Assembly (NCBI RefSeq): GCF_030851345.1
Contig: NZ_JALPNU010000002.1
Location: 62,001-126,000, forward strand
Direction: 5' to 3'
Length of the DNA: 64,000 nt
Source: Marinifilum sp. D714
GTDB lineage: Bacteria; Bacteroidota; Bacteroidia; Bacteroidales; Marinifilaceae
Positions within the stretch are counted from its first letter, which is position 1. The number at the start of each line of letters is the position of its first letter. The notes beneath the pieces were generated by a model. That model did not search any database and had not been told where the DNA came from. It saw only the letters and a program-made list of their open reading frames with translations. This document shows, piece by piece, positions 26,041 to 35,806 of this stretch. Made by a program: the position numbers and the translations under genes.

Positions 26041-26144
26041 TTGAAAATAATTATTGTGCTACTCAATACCAATATCGTCACCCGGTAAAAAGGTTCAATT
26101 GATATCCCATCACACGTTTATAATAATTTTACCTAAAATCGGCG

Positions 26145-26152
26145 CAAAGATA
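26145..26152 (-). promoter_or_regulatory. Probable -7 element for rplY
   Basis: On the minus strand TATCTTTG reads from 26152 to 26145, a perfect TAnnTTTG element about 105 bp before the rplY start. No clear TTTG lies 19-21 bp further upstream. Confidence 0.45.
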
Positions 26153-26156
26153 ATAA

Positions 26157-27089
26157 TTATAAAATAAAATTGGAACTGATTGATTCGCAATTGTAAACAT
26201 TCAATATTGTTTTTGCGAAAATATCAGCAATACTTAATGATTTAATCTTGCCAGATTCTTCTTTTAATGGAATTGAGTTGGTAAAAATCACCTCTTCCAA
26301 TGAGGAATTTTCGATTCTTTCGTAAGCAGGACCTGAAAGAACAGCGTGAGAAGCAATTGCTCTAACACTTTTTGCTCCTTTTTCTTTCAACATATCAGCG
26401 GCTTTGGTAATTGTTCCTGCTGTATCGATCATATCATCAACAATCACAACATTTTTTCCATTAACTTCACCAATCGCTGTCATTTCACCTACAACATTAG
26501 CTTTTTCTCTTCTTTTGTGACAAATCGCCATGTCAGCATGCAAATATTTCGCATACGCATGTGCTCTTTTACTACCACCCATATCAGGAGAAGCAACTAC
26601 AAGATTATCAAGCTTTAATTCTTCTACATATGGAAGAAGAACTGATGAACCATAAAGGTGATCAACTGGAACATCAAAGAATCCCTGAATTTGATCTGCA
26701 TGTAAATCCATTGTCATCACACGGTCAACACCTGCAGCCATTAATAGGTTTGCCACCAATTTAGCTCCAATTGCTACTCTTGGGCGATCTTTTCTATCCT
26801 GACGAGCAAAACCAAAGTAAGGAATAACTGCACATACTTTGTAAGCCGAAGCTCTTTTTGCAGCATCAATCATCAATAGAAGTTCCATCAAATTATCTGT
26901 CGGAGGATAAGTTGACTGAACGATAAAAACATGAGCTCCACGAACTGTTTCTTCGTAAGCAGTTTCAAATTCTCCATCACTGAATCTAATAATGCTAGAC
27001 TCTCCAACACTTAAACCTGCAGCTTCTGCAATTTTAGCAGCTAGGTGTTCGCTGTTCGAGCCAGCAAAGATTTTAATCGGGGCTTTCAT
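26157..27089 (-). CDS. prs: Ribose-phosphate pyrophosphokinase
   Basis: The 310-residue PRPP synthase supplies nucleotide, histidine and tryptophan synthesis. Visible are FSDGEFETAYEETVRG, the flexible ATP loop FGFARQDRKDRPRV, the Mg site DLHADQIQGFF, and the PRPP loop VVIVDDMIDTAGTITKAAD. Length is typical. A -7-like TAAATTTG (minus, 27138-27131) precedes the start by about 40 bp. Confidence 0.98.
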   Translation of the reverse strand: MKAPIKIFAGSNSEHLAAKIAEAAGLSVGESSIIRFSDGEFETAYEETVRGAHVFIVQSTYPPTDNLMELLLMIDAAKRASAYKVCAVIPYFGFARQDRKDRPRVAIGAKLVANLLMAAGVDRVMTMDLHADQIQGFFDVPVDHLYGSSVLLPYVEELKLDNLVVASPDMGGSKRAHAYAKYLHADMAICHKRREKANVVGEMTAIGEVNGKNVVIVDDMIDTAGTITKAADMLKEKGAKSVRAIASHAVLSGPAYERIENSSLEEVIFTNSIPLKEESGKIKSLSIADIFAKTILNVYNCESISSNFIL

Positions 27090-27233
27090 TAAAGTATTAT
27101 TTGTTTATAAATCAGATATGTTTTATTGTGCAAATTTAAAAATTATTGCTGCAAAAAAATGAATTAAATCCTTTAACAGCAAATATTTTGACCAATTGAT
27201 TTCTATAGGGTTTACACCTATTTAAAATAAAAA

Positions 27234-27258
27234 GAAGATATCTTTAGCAGAGATCTTC
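27234..27258 (-). terminator. Intrinsic terminator of engB
   Basis: GAAGATATCT (27234-27243) pairs with AGAGATCTTC (27249-27258), one mismatch, 5-nt loop; on the minus strand a TTTTTATTTT tract follows. It lies 20 bp after the engB stop. Confidence 0.8.
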
Positions 27259-27278
27259 CTTGAATTTATTTTACGGTA

Positions 27279-27881
27279 TTATTCCCGTGTCATCTTAATT
27301 GTTTCTTCGATATAATTTAAAATTTCATCTTTGCCTAAACCATTAGATGATGAACTAATAAAATATGGGGGCATTTCTTCCCATGTTTCAAGCATTACTT
27401 TTTTATAAGTTTCAATGCTTTCACCAAGTTTTCGTTTTGTTAGTTTGTCAGCTTTGGTAAAGATGATTGAAAAAGGAATTCCGTTAATACCCAGCCACTC
27501 CATAAATTCAGTATCCTTTGACTGAGGCTCATGACGCGAATCAACGAGTACAAAAAGGTTTACCAAATTTGGTCTGCTCTCGATGTATTTAAATATTAAT
27601 CTTGAGAAACGCTGTTTCGTGTTTTTTGCAACTTTTGCGAATCCGTATCCTGGTAAATCTACCAAATACCACTCCTTATTTATTAAGAAATGATTTACTA
27701 ACTGTGTTTTACCTGGTTTCGAAGATGTTTTTGCCAGATTTTTATTGTTGGTAATCATATTGATTAATGATGATTTTCCAACATTCGAACGCCCTATAAA
27801 GGCATACTCTGGCTTATCTGGCTTGGGACATTTTTTAACATCCGAGTTAGACATTACGAATTCTGCTGCAGTAATATTCAT
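27279..27881 (-). CDS. engB: Ribosome biogenesis GTPase EngB/YsxC
   Basis: The 200-residue GTPase assists 50S assembly. G1 is [10 protein letters not shown], the family motif [14 protein letters not shown] forms G2, G3 is [11 protein letters not shown] and G4 is FTKADKL. Length and order are normal. It lies between prs and manA on the same strand, with its own terminator. Confidence 0.97.
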   Translation of the reverse strand: MNITAAEFVMSNSDVKKCPKPDKPEYAFIGRSNVGKSSLINMITNNKNLAKTSSKPGKTQLVNHFLINKEWYLVDLPGYGFAKVAKNTKQRFSRLIFKYIESRPNLVNLFVLVDSRHEPQSKDTEFMEWLGINGIPFSIIFTKADKLTKRKLGESIETYKKVMLETWEEMPPYFISSSSNGLGKDEILNYIEETIKMTRE

Positions 27882-27965
27882 TGGTTCTCCGTTTTCGTGC
27901 GCAAAGGTATACAGATTCTTAAATTTTCCGAAATAAATTCATTCTTGTTTCAATAAAATAAAAAA

Positions 27966-27992
27966 CCTCTTCTCCATTTAGCAGAGAAGAGG
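27966..27992 (-). terminator. Intrinsic terminator of manA
   Basis: CCTCTTCTC (27966-27974) pairs with GAGAAGAGG (27984-27992), 9 bp, 9-nt loop. The A-run before it reads TTTTTT on the minus strand. It lies 20 bp after the manA stop. Confidence 0.9.
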
Positions 27993-28012
27993 CCATTTTT
28001 ATTTAATGAGTT

Positions 28013-28993
28013 TTACTTGATGTAAACTTCAAGAATTTCAGTTTTTCCCTTAGGGAATAGAATAACATTTTCGAGTGCTGCAGGAATTAAAACAGTTTCA
28101 CCTTTGGCAACTTCTGTAGTAATTCCATCTTCACTTTCGATGGTAAAATTACCATCCAAACACATGTAAATTACAAATGAGTCTAATTGAGAATAATCTT
28201 TTTCGATTTGCTTATCGAACTCAAGTGTGTTGGTTGTAAAGTATGGACAACGCACCAATTCTTGAGTCTTGTTGATTTCTGTTTCGTAATCAGTTCTGTA
28301 TTTTTTCTCAAAACTATAGTCGATAGCATCAACAGCCAATTCAGTATGCAATTCTCTTGGATTTCCTTGATCATCGGTTCTGTTCCAATCGTACATACGA
28401 TAGGTAACATCAGAAGTTTGTTGGATTTCGGCCAATAAAATACCTTTTCCAATGGCATGAACTCTACCTGCAGGAATAAAGAAACAACTTCCTTTTTTAA
28501 CTGGTTCGTTGTTTAGGATTTCCTCCAGTTTGCCTTCTTCCAATTTGGAAACATACTTTGCCTTATCAACTTCCTGGTTGAAACCTACGATTAATTCAGA
28601 TCCTTTATCGGCTTCAATCACATACCACATTTCGGTTTTTCCAAAGGCATTGTGTCTCTCTTTCGAGAGTTCATCATCTGGGTGCACTTGAATTGATAGT
28701 ACATCATTGGCATCGATAAATTTAATCAACAATGGAAATTCCATTCCAAATTGGTCATATACTTTATCACCCACCAGGTCGCCCATATAAACTTCAATAA
28801 GCTCCTCTAGATTATTGCCTGCAAGATTACCATTGCTCACAACAGAAATATCTCCTTCAACTCCCGATATTTCCCAACTTTCTCCAGCGTTTGGAAGAGG
28901 AGAAAAGTCTTTGTTTAAAACTGTTTTTAATTTGCTGCCACCCCAAATTTTATCTTTTAGGATTGGCTGAAATTTTAAAGGATACAAACTCAT
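28013..28993 (-). CDS. manA: Mannose-6-phosphate isomerase, class I
   Basis: The 326-residue cupin enzyme interconverts mannose-6-phosphate and fructose-6-phosphate. Zn ligands appear in LSIQVHPDDELS (Gln, His), KTEMWYVIEAD (Glu) and GRVHAIGKG (His). The N-terminal PLKFQPILKDKIWGGSKL is the usual start. It opens GDP-sugar synthesis for glycans. The Dabb gene is 50 bp upstream on the same strand. Confidence 0.95.
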   Translation of the reverse strand: MSLYPLKFQPILKDKIWGGSKLKTVLNKDFSPLPNAGESWEISGVEGDISVVSNGNLAGNNLEELIEVYMGDLVGDKVYDQFGMEFPLLIKFIDANDVLSIQVHPDDELSKERHNAFGKTEMWYVIEADKGSELIVGFNQEVDKAKYVSKLEEGKLEEILNNEPVKKGSCFFIPAGRVHAIGKGILLAEIQQTSDVTYRMYDWNRTDDQGNPRELHTELAVDAIDYSFEKKYRTDYETEINKTQELVRCPYFTTNTLEFDKQIEKDYSQLDSFVIYMCLDGNFTIESEDGITTEVAKGETVLIPAALENVILFPKGKTEILEVYIK

Positions 28994-29043
28994 TTTTGTA
29001 CAATTAAATAATTTGATTGATGTTTATGTGGCTTTTGGGATTA

Positions 29044-29346
29044 CTAAAATTCGTAATCAATAACTTTTCGGTCAATTGCCATTTCTTTAATCACTTCAGC
29101 TGCTTTAACATGGTCTGGATGTTGAGCATATACCGATAAGGCATCCAGATTTTCAATGTCAACATTAACAATAAAATCATATGAAGCATCTGATTTTAAT
29201 TGATCGAAGCCGATTTGTAGAAATTTGATTTCGGGAATTTTATTCTCTAAACCGTCAAATGCGTTTACTAATTTCTCCTGATAAGCTTTCTCCTTCTCTT
29301 CCGACTCGAAAGCCTTGAACTTAAACATTGCAATGTGTTTGATCAT
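29044..29346 (-). CDS. Dabb family (stress-responsive A/B barrel) protein
   Basis: The 100-residue product begins MIKHIAMFKFKAFESEEKE and contains ASYDFIVNVDIENLDALSVY and QHPDHVKAAEVI, the normal Dabb layout forming a dimeric alpha/beta barrel. Functions in the family are mostly unassigned. Possibly cotranscribed with manA. Confidence 0.9.
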   Translation of the reverse strand: MIKHIAMFKFKAFESEEKEKAYQEKLVNAFDGLENKIPEIKFLQIGFDQLKSDASYDFIVNVDIENLDALSVYAQHPDHVKAAEVIKEMAIDRKVIDYEF

Positions 29347-29435
29347 TTCAATTCTTTTTTAAATAATTAGTAATTTGCTTGCCGAATTATTGCAAAAGTA
29401 TCAATTTTGCAGCAAACATCTAAATATCATACAAC

Positions 29436-30053
29436 ATGTTGATTATTGGAATTGCAGGAGGTACCGGATCGGGAAAAACTACAGTTGTCAGAAAAATAAT
29501 AGAGAAACTGCCACAGGGTGAAGTGGCTGTATTGCCACAGGATTCTTACTATAGAGATAATGCTGATATGCCGCTTGAAGAGCGTCAGGAAATAAATTTT
29601 GATCATCCACGATCGGTTGAATTTGAGTTGTTGGTGGAGCACATTAAAAAACTTAAGAATGGAGAAGCGATTGATCAACCGATTTATTCTTACCTAACCT
29701 GTTTGCGTTCTGATGAAACCATTAAGGTAGAACCTAAAGAAGTGGTGATTGTTGAAGGGATTTTGGCTTTAACACAACCAGAACTTCGTGATTTAATGGA
29801 TTTGAAAATATTTGTTGATTGCGATGCAGATGATCGATTAAATCGTGTGATCAAAAGAGATATTGTTGAAAGAGGAAGATCGGTAAATAAAGTGTTGGAT
29901 CGTTATGAAAAAACGGTAAAACCAATGCATTTGCAATTTATTGAACCATCAAAAAGATATGCAGACATTATTGTTCCTCAAGGAGGAAATAATGTAGTTG
30001 CCATTAATATTCTTACCCATTTTATTGAGAAGAATTTAATTGTAAAACTATAA
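29436..30053 (+). CDS. udk: Uridine kinase
   Basis: This 205-residue kinase phosphorylates uridine and cytidine. The P-loop is GGTGSGKT (residues 8-15); PQDSYYRD, NFDHPRSVEFELL and the lid RDIVERGRS are family motifs, and the C-terminus has IIVPQGGNNVVAIN. Divergent from the Dabb gene and followed by a terminator 18 bp after the stop. Confidence 0.96.
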   Translation: MLIIGIAGGTGSGKTTVVRKIIEKLPQGEVAVLPQDSYYRDNADMPLEERQEINFDHPRSVEFELLVEHIKKLKNGEAIDQPIYSYLTCLRSDETIKVEPKEVVIVEGILALTQPELRDLMDLKIFVDCDADDRLNRVIKRDIVERGRSVNKVLDRYEKTVKPMHLQFIEPSKRYADIIVPQGGNNVVAINILTHFIEKNLIVKL

Positions 30054-30070
30054 TTGTTAATAAGATATTT

Positions 30071-30097
30071 AAAGGAGACTTTGTTTGAGTCTCCTTT
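30071..30097 (+). terminator. Intrinsic terminator of udk
   Basis: AAAGGAGACT (30071-30080) pairs perfectly with AGTCTCCTTT (30088-30097), 7-nt loop, then TTTTATAAC. Confidence 0.9.
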
Positions 30098-30136
30098 TTT
30101 TATAACTTTTGACTTTGTTTATGATAAATCATTGCT

Positions 30137-30859
30137 ATGCTTAATAAAATCAAAGCGGACAGTTTGCTTTTTGTTGATATAGAGACTGTTTCAGGAACTG
30201 AAGATTTTGAGCAATTATCGCCAAAACTTCAGGATTTATGGGAAAAGAAATCCAACTACTTTAGAAAAGAAGAGGAATCAGCTGCTGATGTTTATCAACG
30301 AGCTGGAATATATGCAGAGTTTGGAAAAATTGTATGCATATCAACAGGGATGATCACGTACAAAGAAGGCGGACGCAAATTTGTTGCGAAGTCTTTTTAT
30401 GGAGATGATGAGCGATTGTTGCTTGAAGAATTTGCAGATATGCTCACTCGATTTTGCAGTAAGCCATACAGAAATCTTTGTGCGCATAATGGGAAAGAAT
30501 TCGATTTTCCGTATATCGCCCGACGGATGCTCATTAATGGAATAGCCTTGCCAGATATTTTGGATATTGCTGGGAAAAAGCCTTGGGAAGTGCAGTTTAT
30601 AGACACTATGGAACTGTGGAAATTTGGTGATTACAAACATTATACTTCACTGGCTTTACTTTGCGAGGTATTTAATATTCCTACACCAAAAGATGATATT
30701 GATGGGTCGATGGTGGGAGACGTGTATTGGAAAGATGGAGATTTGGAACGAATTGCAATTTATTGTGAGAAGGATATTCTGGCAACTGCCCAACTGTTTT
30801 TACGATATCAAGGGGAAGATTTGATTCCGGAAGAAAATTTTGAAAGAGTATTGTTGTAA
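30137..30859 (+). CDS. DEDD-type 3'-5' exonuclease (PolB-like exo)
   Basis: The 240-residue protein is a stand-alone exonuclease of the predicted PolB-associated family. The acidic metal ligands are visible: FVDIETVSG (Asp and Glu), CAHNGKEFDFPYIARR (Asp) and IYCEKDILATAQLF (Asp, with Tyr nearby). No polymerase domain is attached. Likely role is proofreading or DNA end trimming. It is monocistronic between udk and a lipoprotein gene. Confidence 0.88.
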   Translation: MLNKIKADSLLFVDIETVSGTEDFEQLSPKLQDLWEKKSNYFRKEEESAADVYQRAGIYAEFGKIVCISTGMITYKEGGRKFVAKSFYGDDERLLLEEFADMLTRFCSKPYRNLCAHNGKEFDFPYIARRMLINGIALPDILDIAGKKPWEVQFIDTMELWKFGDYKHYTSLALLCEVFNIPTPKDDIDGSMVGDVYWKDGDLERIAIYCEKDILATAQLFLRYQGEDLIPEENFERVLL

Positions 30860-30948
30860 TAATCTTTGTTATTGTACAATAATTTAACTTCTTTCGTGTT
30901 TAACAATTCTAAAGAAGTAATAATTTAAACCTGAAAAATATTAATAGA

Positions 30949-32058
30949 ATGAATCATTCAATTTATAAAAAACTATCATTTGCCTTAGCTCTATTGGGGA
31001 CTCTTTCATTGTGTTCATGTGGTGGAAGTAGTGGTGGCGATGAGGAAGAATTTGAATTCAAACCATCTGACCTGACCAATAAATATTGGTATGCCAACCC
31101 TTTTTTATCGGGTGATTACAAGCGTGATGATGCGCTTATTGTTTATAGATTTGAAGGCGGGAATATATTGAAAAAACAAGAGTTTAGTGGACGTCGTGAC
31201 AAGGTAGTTGGAGAGTGGTCGTTAATAGATAACCAATTGATAATTGAAGATGAATCAATCGCTCCAAATAATCGTCAGGAATGGTTTATTCAATCAAACT
31301 CAAAAAGTAATTATTTAAAACTTAACAGTTCAAATGGTTCTAGAGAGTTTTATACGGATATTGATGCGATTAATGATATTACAGCCGATGCCTATGTAGT
31401 GAATGAGTTGAGGTTGGTTAATGGATCATATGAATCTGACTATAAAATGGAGTATGCCGTTTATGGTGGTCAATTAAGCCAGGTAAAGGTTTTGCCTGAT
31501 GAATCAACAAGTTTCGATTTAGAGGCGTTTACAGACTTTAAAGGAGCGACGGTTTATTACCTTAAAGAATCGGATCGTGAAGCTTATATTAAGAATTTTG
31601 CGGGAAATCAAACTGTGAAATTTGTGGTTAAGGCTGATGGAGAGAATTATAAATTGGAAGATCAGCTTTACGAATCAGGAATTAAAGCTTTGAATAATTT
31701 TTCCACTACAGCAACGCATGCAAGTCAGAGCGGTACTGTAACCATCAACTGGAAAGCAATTGATGAGGATAACATTTACTATTATATTGAAATTTTGGAC
31801 AAGAATAAAAATGAATACCTGCCAAAATTTAGAAGTACCAGACAAACTGCAAGTGCAGGTGAGGAGAAGGAAATTGTAATAGATGCTTCAACTGCCAATG
31901 AATTAGAAGCCTTATCTGAATTGGAAGTAGGAGAAGATTACTACGTTAAAATTTCTGGATTTAAATATGAAGATGATATTCATCCAGATAATAGCTCGAA
32001 TAAAGAGATAAATATTCAGGCGGTTACCAGATACGTGTTCAAGGCAGGTGTTTGGTAG
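30949..32058 (+). CDS. Lipoprotein with fibronectin III-like C-terminal region
   Basis: The 369-residue lipoprotein has a signal peptide ending LSLCSC, with Cys24 the better lipidation site. A GGSSGGDEEEFE tail follows whose acidic run resembles surface-export signals of Bacteroidota lipoproteins. The middle region (PSDLTNKYWYANPFL, VVGEWSLIDNQLIIED) looks like a lipocalin-type or stress-response beta domain. About residues 240-360 (HASQSGTVTINWKAIDEDNI) look like a fibronectin III-type strand set. No enzyme motif. Function unknown. Confidence 0.75.
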   Translation: MNHSIYKKLSFALALLGTLSLCSCGGSSGGDEEEFEFKPSDLTNKYWYANPFLSGDYKRDDALIVYRFEGGNILKKQEFSGRRDKVVGEWSLIDNQLIIEDESIAPNNRQEWFIQSNSKSNYLKLNSSNGSREFYTDIDAINDITADAYVVNELRLVNGSYESDYKMEYAVYGGQLSQVKVLPDESTSFDLEAFTDFKGATVYYLKESDREAYIKNFAGNQTVKFVVKADGENYKLEDQLYESGIKALNNFSTTATHASQSGTVTINWKAIDEDNIYYYIEILDKNKNEYLPKFRSTRQTASAGEEKEIVIDASTANELEALSELEVGEDYYVKISGFKYEDDIHPDNSSNKEINIQAVTRYVFKAGVW

Positions 32059-32083
32059 AATAAAAAAGACTGTAAATATGAAG

Positions 32084-32102
32084 ACTCCGCTATTAGCGGA
32101 GT
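32084..32102 (+). terminator. Intrinsic terminator after the lipoprotein gene
   Basis: ACTCCGCT (32084-32091) pairs with AGCGGAGT (32095-32102), loop ATT, followed by TTTTTATTTTT. Confidence 0.92.
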
Positions 32103-32213
32103 TTTTTATTTTTAGACTCTTATACTTCTTTGACAAATAAATTCTTCCGGCAGCGTACGGGTTTATCGAAAAATAATTGACGTGCCCCAATAACGGAAGA
32201 GCTCATCAAAAAA

Positions 32214-33023
32214 TTAATCCAATACAAAATACTCAATTGTTTTCACAAGTAGTTTAGGTTGTTCTGCATGAACCCAGTGACCAGCCTTAGGAATTGAGGT
32301 GATCTCGGCATAAGGAAAAATGGTTCGAATCAGCTGATGATCGTCATCGGTAATGTAATTGGAGTTTTCACCTTTTATAAATAGAACAGGAAAACCTGTA
32401 ATTCCTTTCCCTTTCTGAAACTTCTCCTTATCCATGCCATCCATAATTTGTGGTAAATATTCACTGATGGTTTTGATGTTTAGTTTCCAAACAAATTCTT
32501 TGTTATCGTTTCGTTTTAAATTTTTGAGAAGAAATTGTCGTACCCGCTCGCTAGAAATACTTTCAGATAACTTTTGATCGATTTCCGTTCTACTATTATA
32601 ATTAGATAAATCAAAGTTCAACATTGCCGAAACAATATTTTCATGATCGATTGTTTGTGGAGCGTAATCAGAAATCTTCGTGTAGTTTTTTGGTGCAATA
32701 TCGGCTACGATTAAATTATTTACCCTTTCAGGATAATCTGCAGCAAAAAACATTACGGTTTTTCCACCCATTGAATGACCAAGAAGGCTTGCCTTTTCAA
32801 TTTTGTGATCATCCATAAACTCCAGTAAATCTTCTTTAAGATTTTCGTAGGTATGCGAATCGGAATGAGGCGATGCACCATGATTTCTTTGATCTAAAAT
32901 ATATACTTCGAAATTGTCGCTCAATTCTTTGGCAACACTCAACCAGTTATCCGAGGAGCCATATAATCCATGAACAATGATTAATGGATAACCTTTTCCG
33001 ATTTTTCTATAATTCAACTTCAT
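32214..33023 (-). CDS. Alpha/beta hydrolase (YbfF-like esterase)
   Basis: Start chosen at ATG 33023 (269 residues, MKLNYRKIGKGYPLIIVHGL), because a longer frame to 33080 begins inside the pdxJ terminator. The oxyanion motif is HGLYGSSDNW. The nucleophile is Ser in LLGHSMGGKT, the acid is in FIKGENSNYITDDD and the His in KAGHWVHAEQP. The pattern matches YbfF-type thioesterases/esterases. It lies downstream of pdxJ on the same strand. Confidence 0.9.
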   Translation of the reverse strand: MKLNYRKIGKGYPLIIVHGLYGSSDNWLSVAKELSDNFEVYILDQRNHGASPHSDSHTYENLKEDLLEFMDDHKIEKASLLGHSMGGKTVMFFAADYPERVNNLIVADIAPKNYTKISDYAPQTIDHENIVSAMLNFDLSNYNSRTEIDQKLSESISSERVRQFLLKNLKRNDNKEFVWKLNIKTISEYLPQIMDGMDKEKFQKGKGITGFPVLFIKGENSNYITDDDHQLIRTIFPYAEITSIPKAGHWVHAEQPKLLVKTIEYFVLD

Positions 33024-33061
33024 AAAGTAAAGATATAACAGATCTTTAAATTGCAAAAAGA

Positions 33062-33083
33062 AAGGGTACCATGTTGGCACCCT
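33062..33083 (-). terminator. Intrinsic terminator of pdxJ
   Basis: AAGGGTACC (33062-33070) pairs with GGCACCCTT (33075-33083), one mismatch; the minus-strand continuation is TCTTTTTGC. Separates pdxJ from the hydrolase gene. Confidence 0.75.
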
Positions 33084-33106
33084 TCTAAAAATATATCTTG
33101 GAAATA

Positions 33107-33820
33107 TTATTTAAGACATTTTTTATACATCTGTACTGTATTTTCTAATCCAAAGTACAATGCATCAGAAATTAGAGCATGACCAATTGAAACTTCGGCC
33201 AAATTTGGAATTTCCTGATAGAAATATTGAAGATTTTCCAAACTTAAATCGTGACCGGCATTAATCTCAAGACCTAACTCGTGAGCTCTTTTTGCTGCAG
33301 TTACGAATGGTCGAATAGCTGCTTCTTTATCATCAGGATATTCAGTAGCGTAAGGCTCTGTGTACAATTCAATACGATCGGTTCCTGTAGCTACTGCACC
33401 TTCAACATTGTCTAAGTTGGTATCAACAAAAATAGAAGTTCTGATTCCAGCAGCTTTAAATTGAGAAATAATTTCAATTAAAAGATCCTTGTTCTTTACT
33501 GTATCCCAACCAGCATTTGAAGTAATGGCTTCTGGAGGATCAGGAACCAAAGTTACTTGCTCTGGTTTTACTTCAAGAACTAAATCGATAAAATCTTGCG
33601 AAGGATATCCTTCAATATTAAATTCGGTAGTTACCAATGGTTTTAAATCTCTAACATCTTGATAGCGAATGTGTCTTTCGTCTGGACGTGGATGAACAGT
33701 AATTCCTTCAGCACCAAAACGTTCGCAGTTAATTGCTGCTTCGCAAACATTAGGAGTATTGCCGCCGCGGGCATTTCGTAATGTCGCAATTTTGTTTATA
33801 TTTACACTAAGTCTAGTCAT
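33107..33820 (-). CDS. pdxJ: Pyridoxine 5'-phosphate synthase PdxJ
   Basis: The 237-residue TIM barrel condenses 3-amino-1-hydroxyacetone phosphate with deoxyxylulose 5-phosphate in vitamin B6 synthesis. Motifs are [53 protein letters not shown] and [13 protein letters not shown]. Length normal. No pdxA in the window. Confidence 0.97.
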   Translation of the reverse strand: MTRLSVNINKIATLRNARGGNTPNVCEAAINCERFGAEGITVHPRPDERHIRYQDVRDLKPLVTTEFNIEGYPSQDFIDLVLEVKPEQVTLVPDPPEAITSNAGWDTVKNKDLLIEIISQFKAAGIRTSIFVDTNLDNVEGAVATGTDRIELYTEPYATEYPDDKEAAIRPFVTAAKRAHELGLEINAGHDLSLENLQYFYQEIPNLAEVSIGHALISDALYFGLENTVQMYKKCLK

Positions 33821-33926
33821 TTTAATAGAATCTTAAATTGATTAAAATGTAAGGTAAGCGCAGTTTAAAAATCGTAACTCATTTACCTATCGGCAAAAAT
33901 AAAAGTAATTCCTAGAAAAACTATTT

Positions 33927-34592
33927 ATGATCGCAAAAGATTTAATTTCTGATGTAGTTCCTGTTTTAAGGGAAACGGATACTGGTATTCAGGCACTAAA
34001 CTGGATGGAGATTTTCCGAGTATCTCATTTGCCAATTGTGAAAGGAGATGAGTTTTTGGGCTTAATTTCGGATAATGATATTTACGATCTAAATCAGGCA
34101 GAGGAGCCAATAGGAAAACAGAAGCTGTCTTTGTTTAGTCCATATGTAATGGAAAATCACCATATATATGATGTTATTGAAATTATATCTCGACTTAAAC
34201 TTACCGTAATTCCAGTTTTGGAAGACGAAAAAACGTATGTAGGATTGATTACCCTTAATGATTTAATGCAGTATATCGAAAGGATTTTTTCTGTGAGAGA
34301 ACCAGGAGGAATTATTGTGTTGGAGCTTAATTCTATTGATTATTCTCTTAGCGAGATTTCAAGAATTGTTGAGAGTAATGATGCTAAAATATTAAGTCTG
34401 TATGTAAAATCTGCGACTGATTCCAGGAAAATAGAACTTACCATAAAAATAAATCGTAGCAATTTAACCTCAATAATTCAAACATTTTTGCGTTACGATT
34501 ATACGATAAAAACTACTTATGTGCGTGAAGATGATATGAAGGATATGTTGGAAGATCGTTACAATTCTTTCATGCGATTTCTGAATATCTGA
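33927..34592 (+). CDS. CBS-pair protein with C-terminal ACT-like domain (AcuB-like)
   Basis: This 221-residue cytoplasmic protein has two CBS motifs (about residues 1-58 and 70-122, e.g. VSHLPIVKGDEFLGLISDND and LTVIPVLEDEKTYVGLITLND). A C-terminal region of ACT type (GGIIVLELNSIDYSLSEISR) follows. CBS pairs bind adenine nucleotides; ACT-type regions bind small ligands. It is 121 bp upstream of nadK on the same strand, a common Bacteroidota order. Confidence 0.88.
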   Translation: MIAKDLISDVVPVLRETDTGIQALNWMEIFRVSHLPIVKGDEFLGLISDNDIYDLNQAEEPIGKQKLSLFSPYVMENHHIYDVIEIISRLKLTVIPVLEDEKTYVGLITLNDLMQYIERIFSVREPGGIIVLELNSIDYSLSEISRIVESNDAKILSLYVKSATDSRKIELTIKINRSNLTSIIQTFLRYDYTIKTTYVREDDMKDMLEDRYNSFMRFLNI

Positions 34593-34713
34593 TTAAATCT
34601 TTATTGAATTAAGTTTCCCGAACAAGAGAAACTTTTATATTTGCTTTTACAGACATAGAATGCTTTTATGTGTGAAATTGTCTGTGAAAATCAATAAAAC
34701 AAACACAAATTAG

Positions 34714-35598
34714 ATGAAAATAGCTCTTTTTGGTCGACTTTTTAATGAAAGTTTTACCGATAGCTTTAAACTCATGTTCGACGAGTTTGCCAAACGCAAT
34801 GTGGAGGTAGACATATACGAACCATTTTACGATTTTTTAATTCGTGAAATCAATTTTAAACCACCTGTTAATGGCTATTATAAGGGGTGTGATGATTTGA
34901 ATAAAGATGTAGATTTTGTTTTCTCTATTGGAGGAGATGGAACTTTTCTTGAAGCGGTAACGATTGTTCGGGATTCTGGAATTCCAATTGTGGGGATCAA
35001 CAGTGGAAGACTGGGATTTATGGCAGATATTGCGCAGGATGAAATTCCTCAGGCGTTATCGGACATTTTTGAGAGGAATTATACCATTGAAGAAAGGAGT
35101 TTGCTTCAATTGGAAACCTCAAAAAATGGTTTATTTCCTGAATTCAATTATGCACTCAATGAGTTTACTGTGCATAAAACCGATACAGCTTCAATGATTA
35201 CCATTCATACCTATCTGAATAATGAGTATTTGAACTCTTATTGGGCCGATGGTTTAATTATCGCGACCCCAACAGGTTCGACTGCATACTCATTAAGTGT
35301 AGGGGGGCCTATTCTTATACCGAATACCCAGAATTTTATAATTTCTCCGATTTCGCCCCATAACTTAACGGTTCGCCCTATTGTGGTGCCAAATTATCAT
35401 GAAATTACTCTGAAGGTAGAGGGAAGAAGTGATAGCTATTTAGCTTCCTTGGATTCTCGTTCGTGTACATTTGACTCTTCAATTGAACTTAAAATAAAAA
35501 AATCAGATTTTAAAATTAGAGTTTTAAAATTGAAAACTCACAGCTTTTACGGAACCTTGCGCAATAAGCTAATGTGGGGCGTTGATAAACGTAATTAA
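34714..35598 (+). CDS. nadK: NAD kinase
   Basis: The 294-residue kinase makes NADP from NAD. Motifs are SIGGDGTFLEAV (GGDG, residues 75-78), GINSGRLGFMADI, NEFTVHKTDTASMI and DGLIIATPTGSTAYSLSVGGP. Its -7-like TATATTTG is at 34636-34643. The next gene on the strand is separated by 187-208 bp. Confidence 0.97.
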   Translation: MKIALFGRLFNESFTDSFKLMFDEFAKRNVEVDIYEPFYDFLIREINFKPPVNGYYKGCDDLNKDVDFVFSIGGDGTFLEAVTIVRDSGIPIVGINSGRLGFMADIAQDEIPQALSDIFERNYTIEERSLLQLETSKNGLFPEFNYALNEFTVHKTDTASMITIHTYLNNEYLNSYWADGLIIATPTGSTAYSLSVGGPILIPNTQNFIISPISPHNLTVRPIVVPNYHEITLKVEGRSDSYLASLDSRSCTFDSSIELKIKKSDFKIRVLKLKTHSFYGTLRNKLMWGVDKRN

Positions 35599-35691
35599 TA
35601 ATCTAAGTGATACTGTTTTTCATTTTAACAAAATTTAACTCGATAGGCATTATATTTTACCCCTGAAATAAGGATTTTTAAGATTATATGT

Positions 35692-35699
35692 TACTTTTG
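35692..35699 (+). promoter_or_regulatory. Probable -7 element for the DUF6089-uppS-bamA transcript
   Basis: TACTTTTG at 35692-35699 fits TAnnTTTG and lies about 100 bp before the first gene of the envelope cluster. The -33 position has only a weak T-run. Confidence 0.45.
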
Positions 35700-35806
35700 T
35701 AGCTTGTGAATGAAATTTGGGAGAATAGATCCTGTTTCAATAGGGCATAAAAGCGATATGCGATGCTCTCAAATCAATTTTACAGGTGAAAAACAAACTT
35801 GTTTTT

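Noticed and set aside
33024-33080. 19-residue extension of the alpha/beta hydrolase
   Set aside because: Its ATG lies inside the pdxJ terminator hairpin; the family begins at MKLNYRKIGKG (33023).
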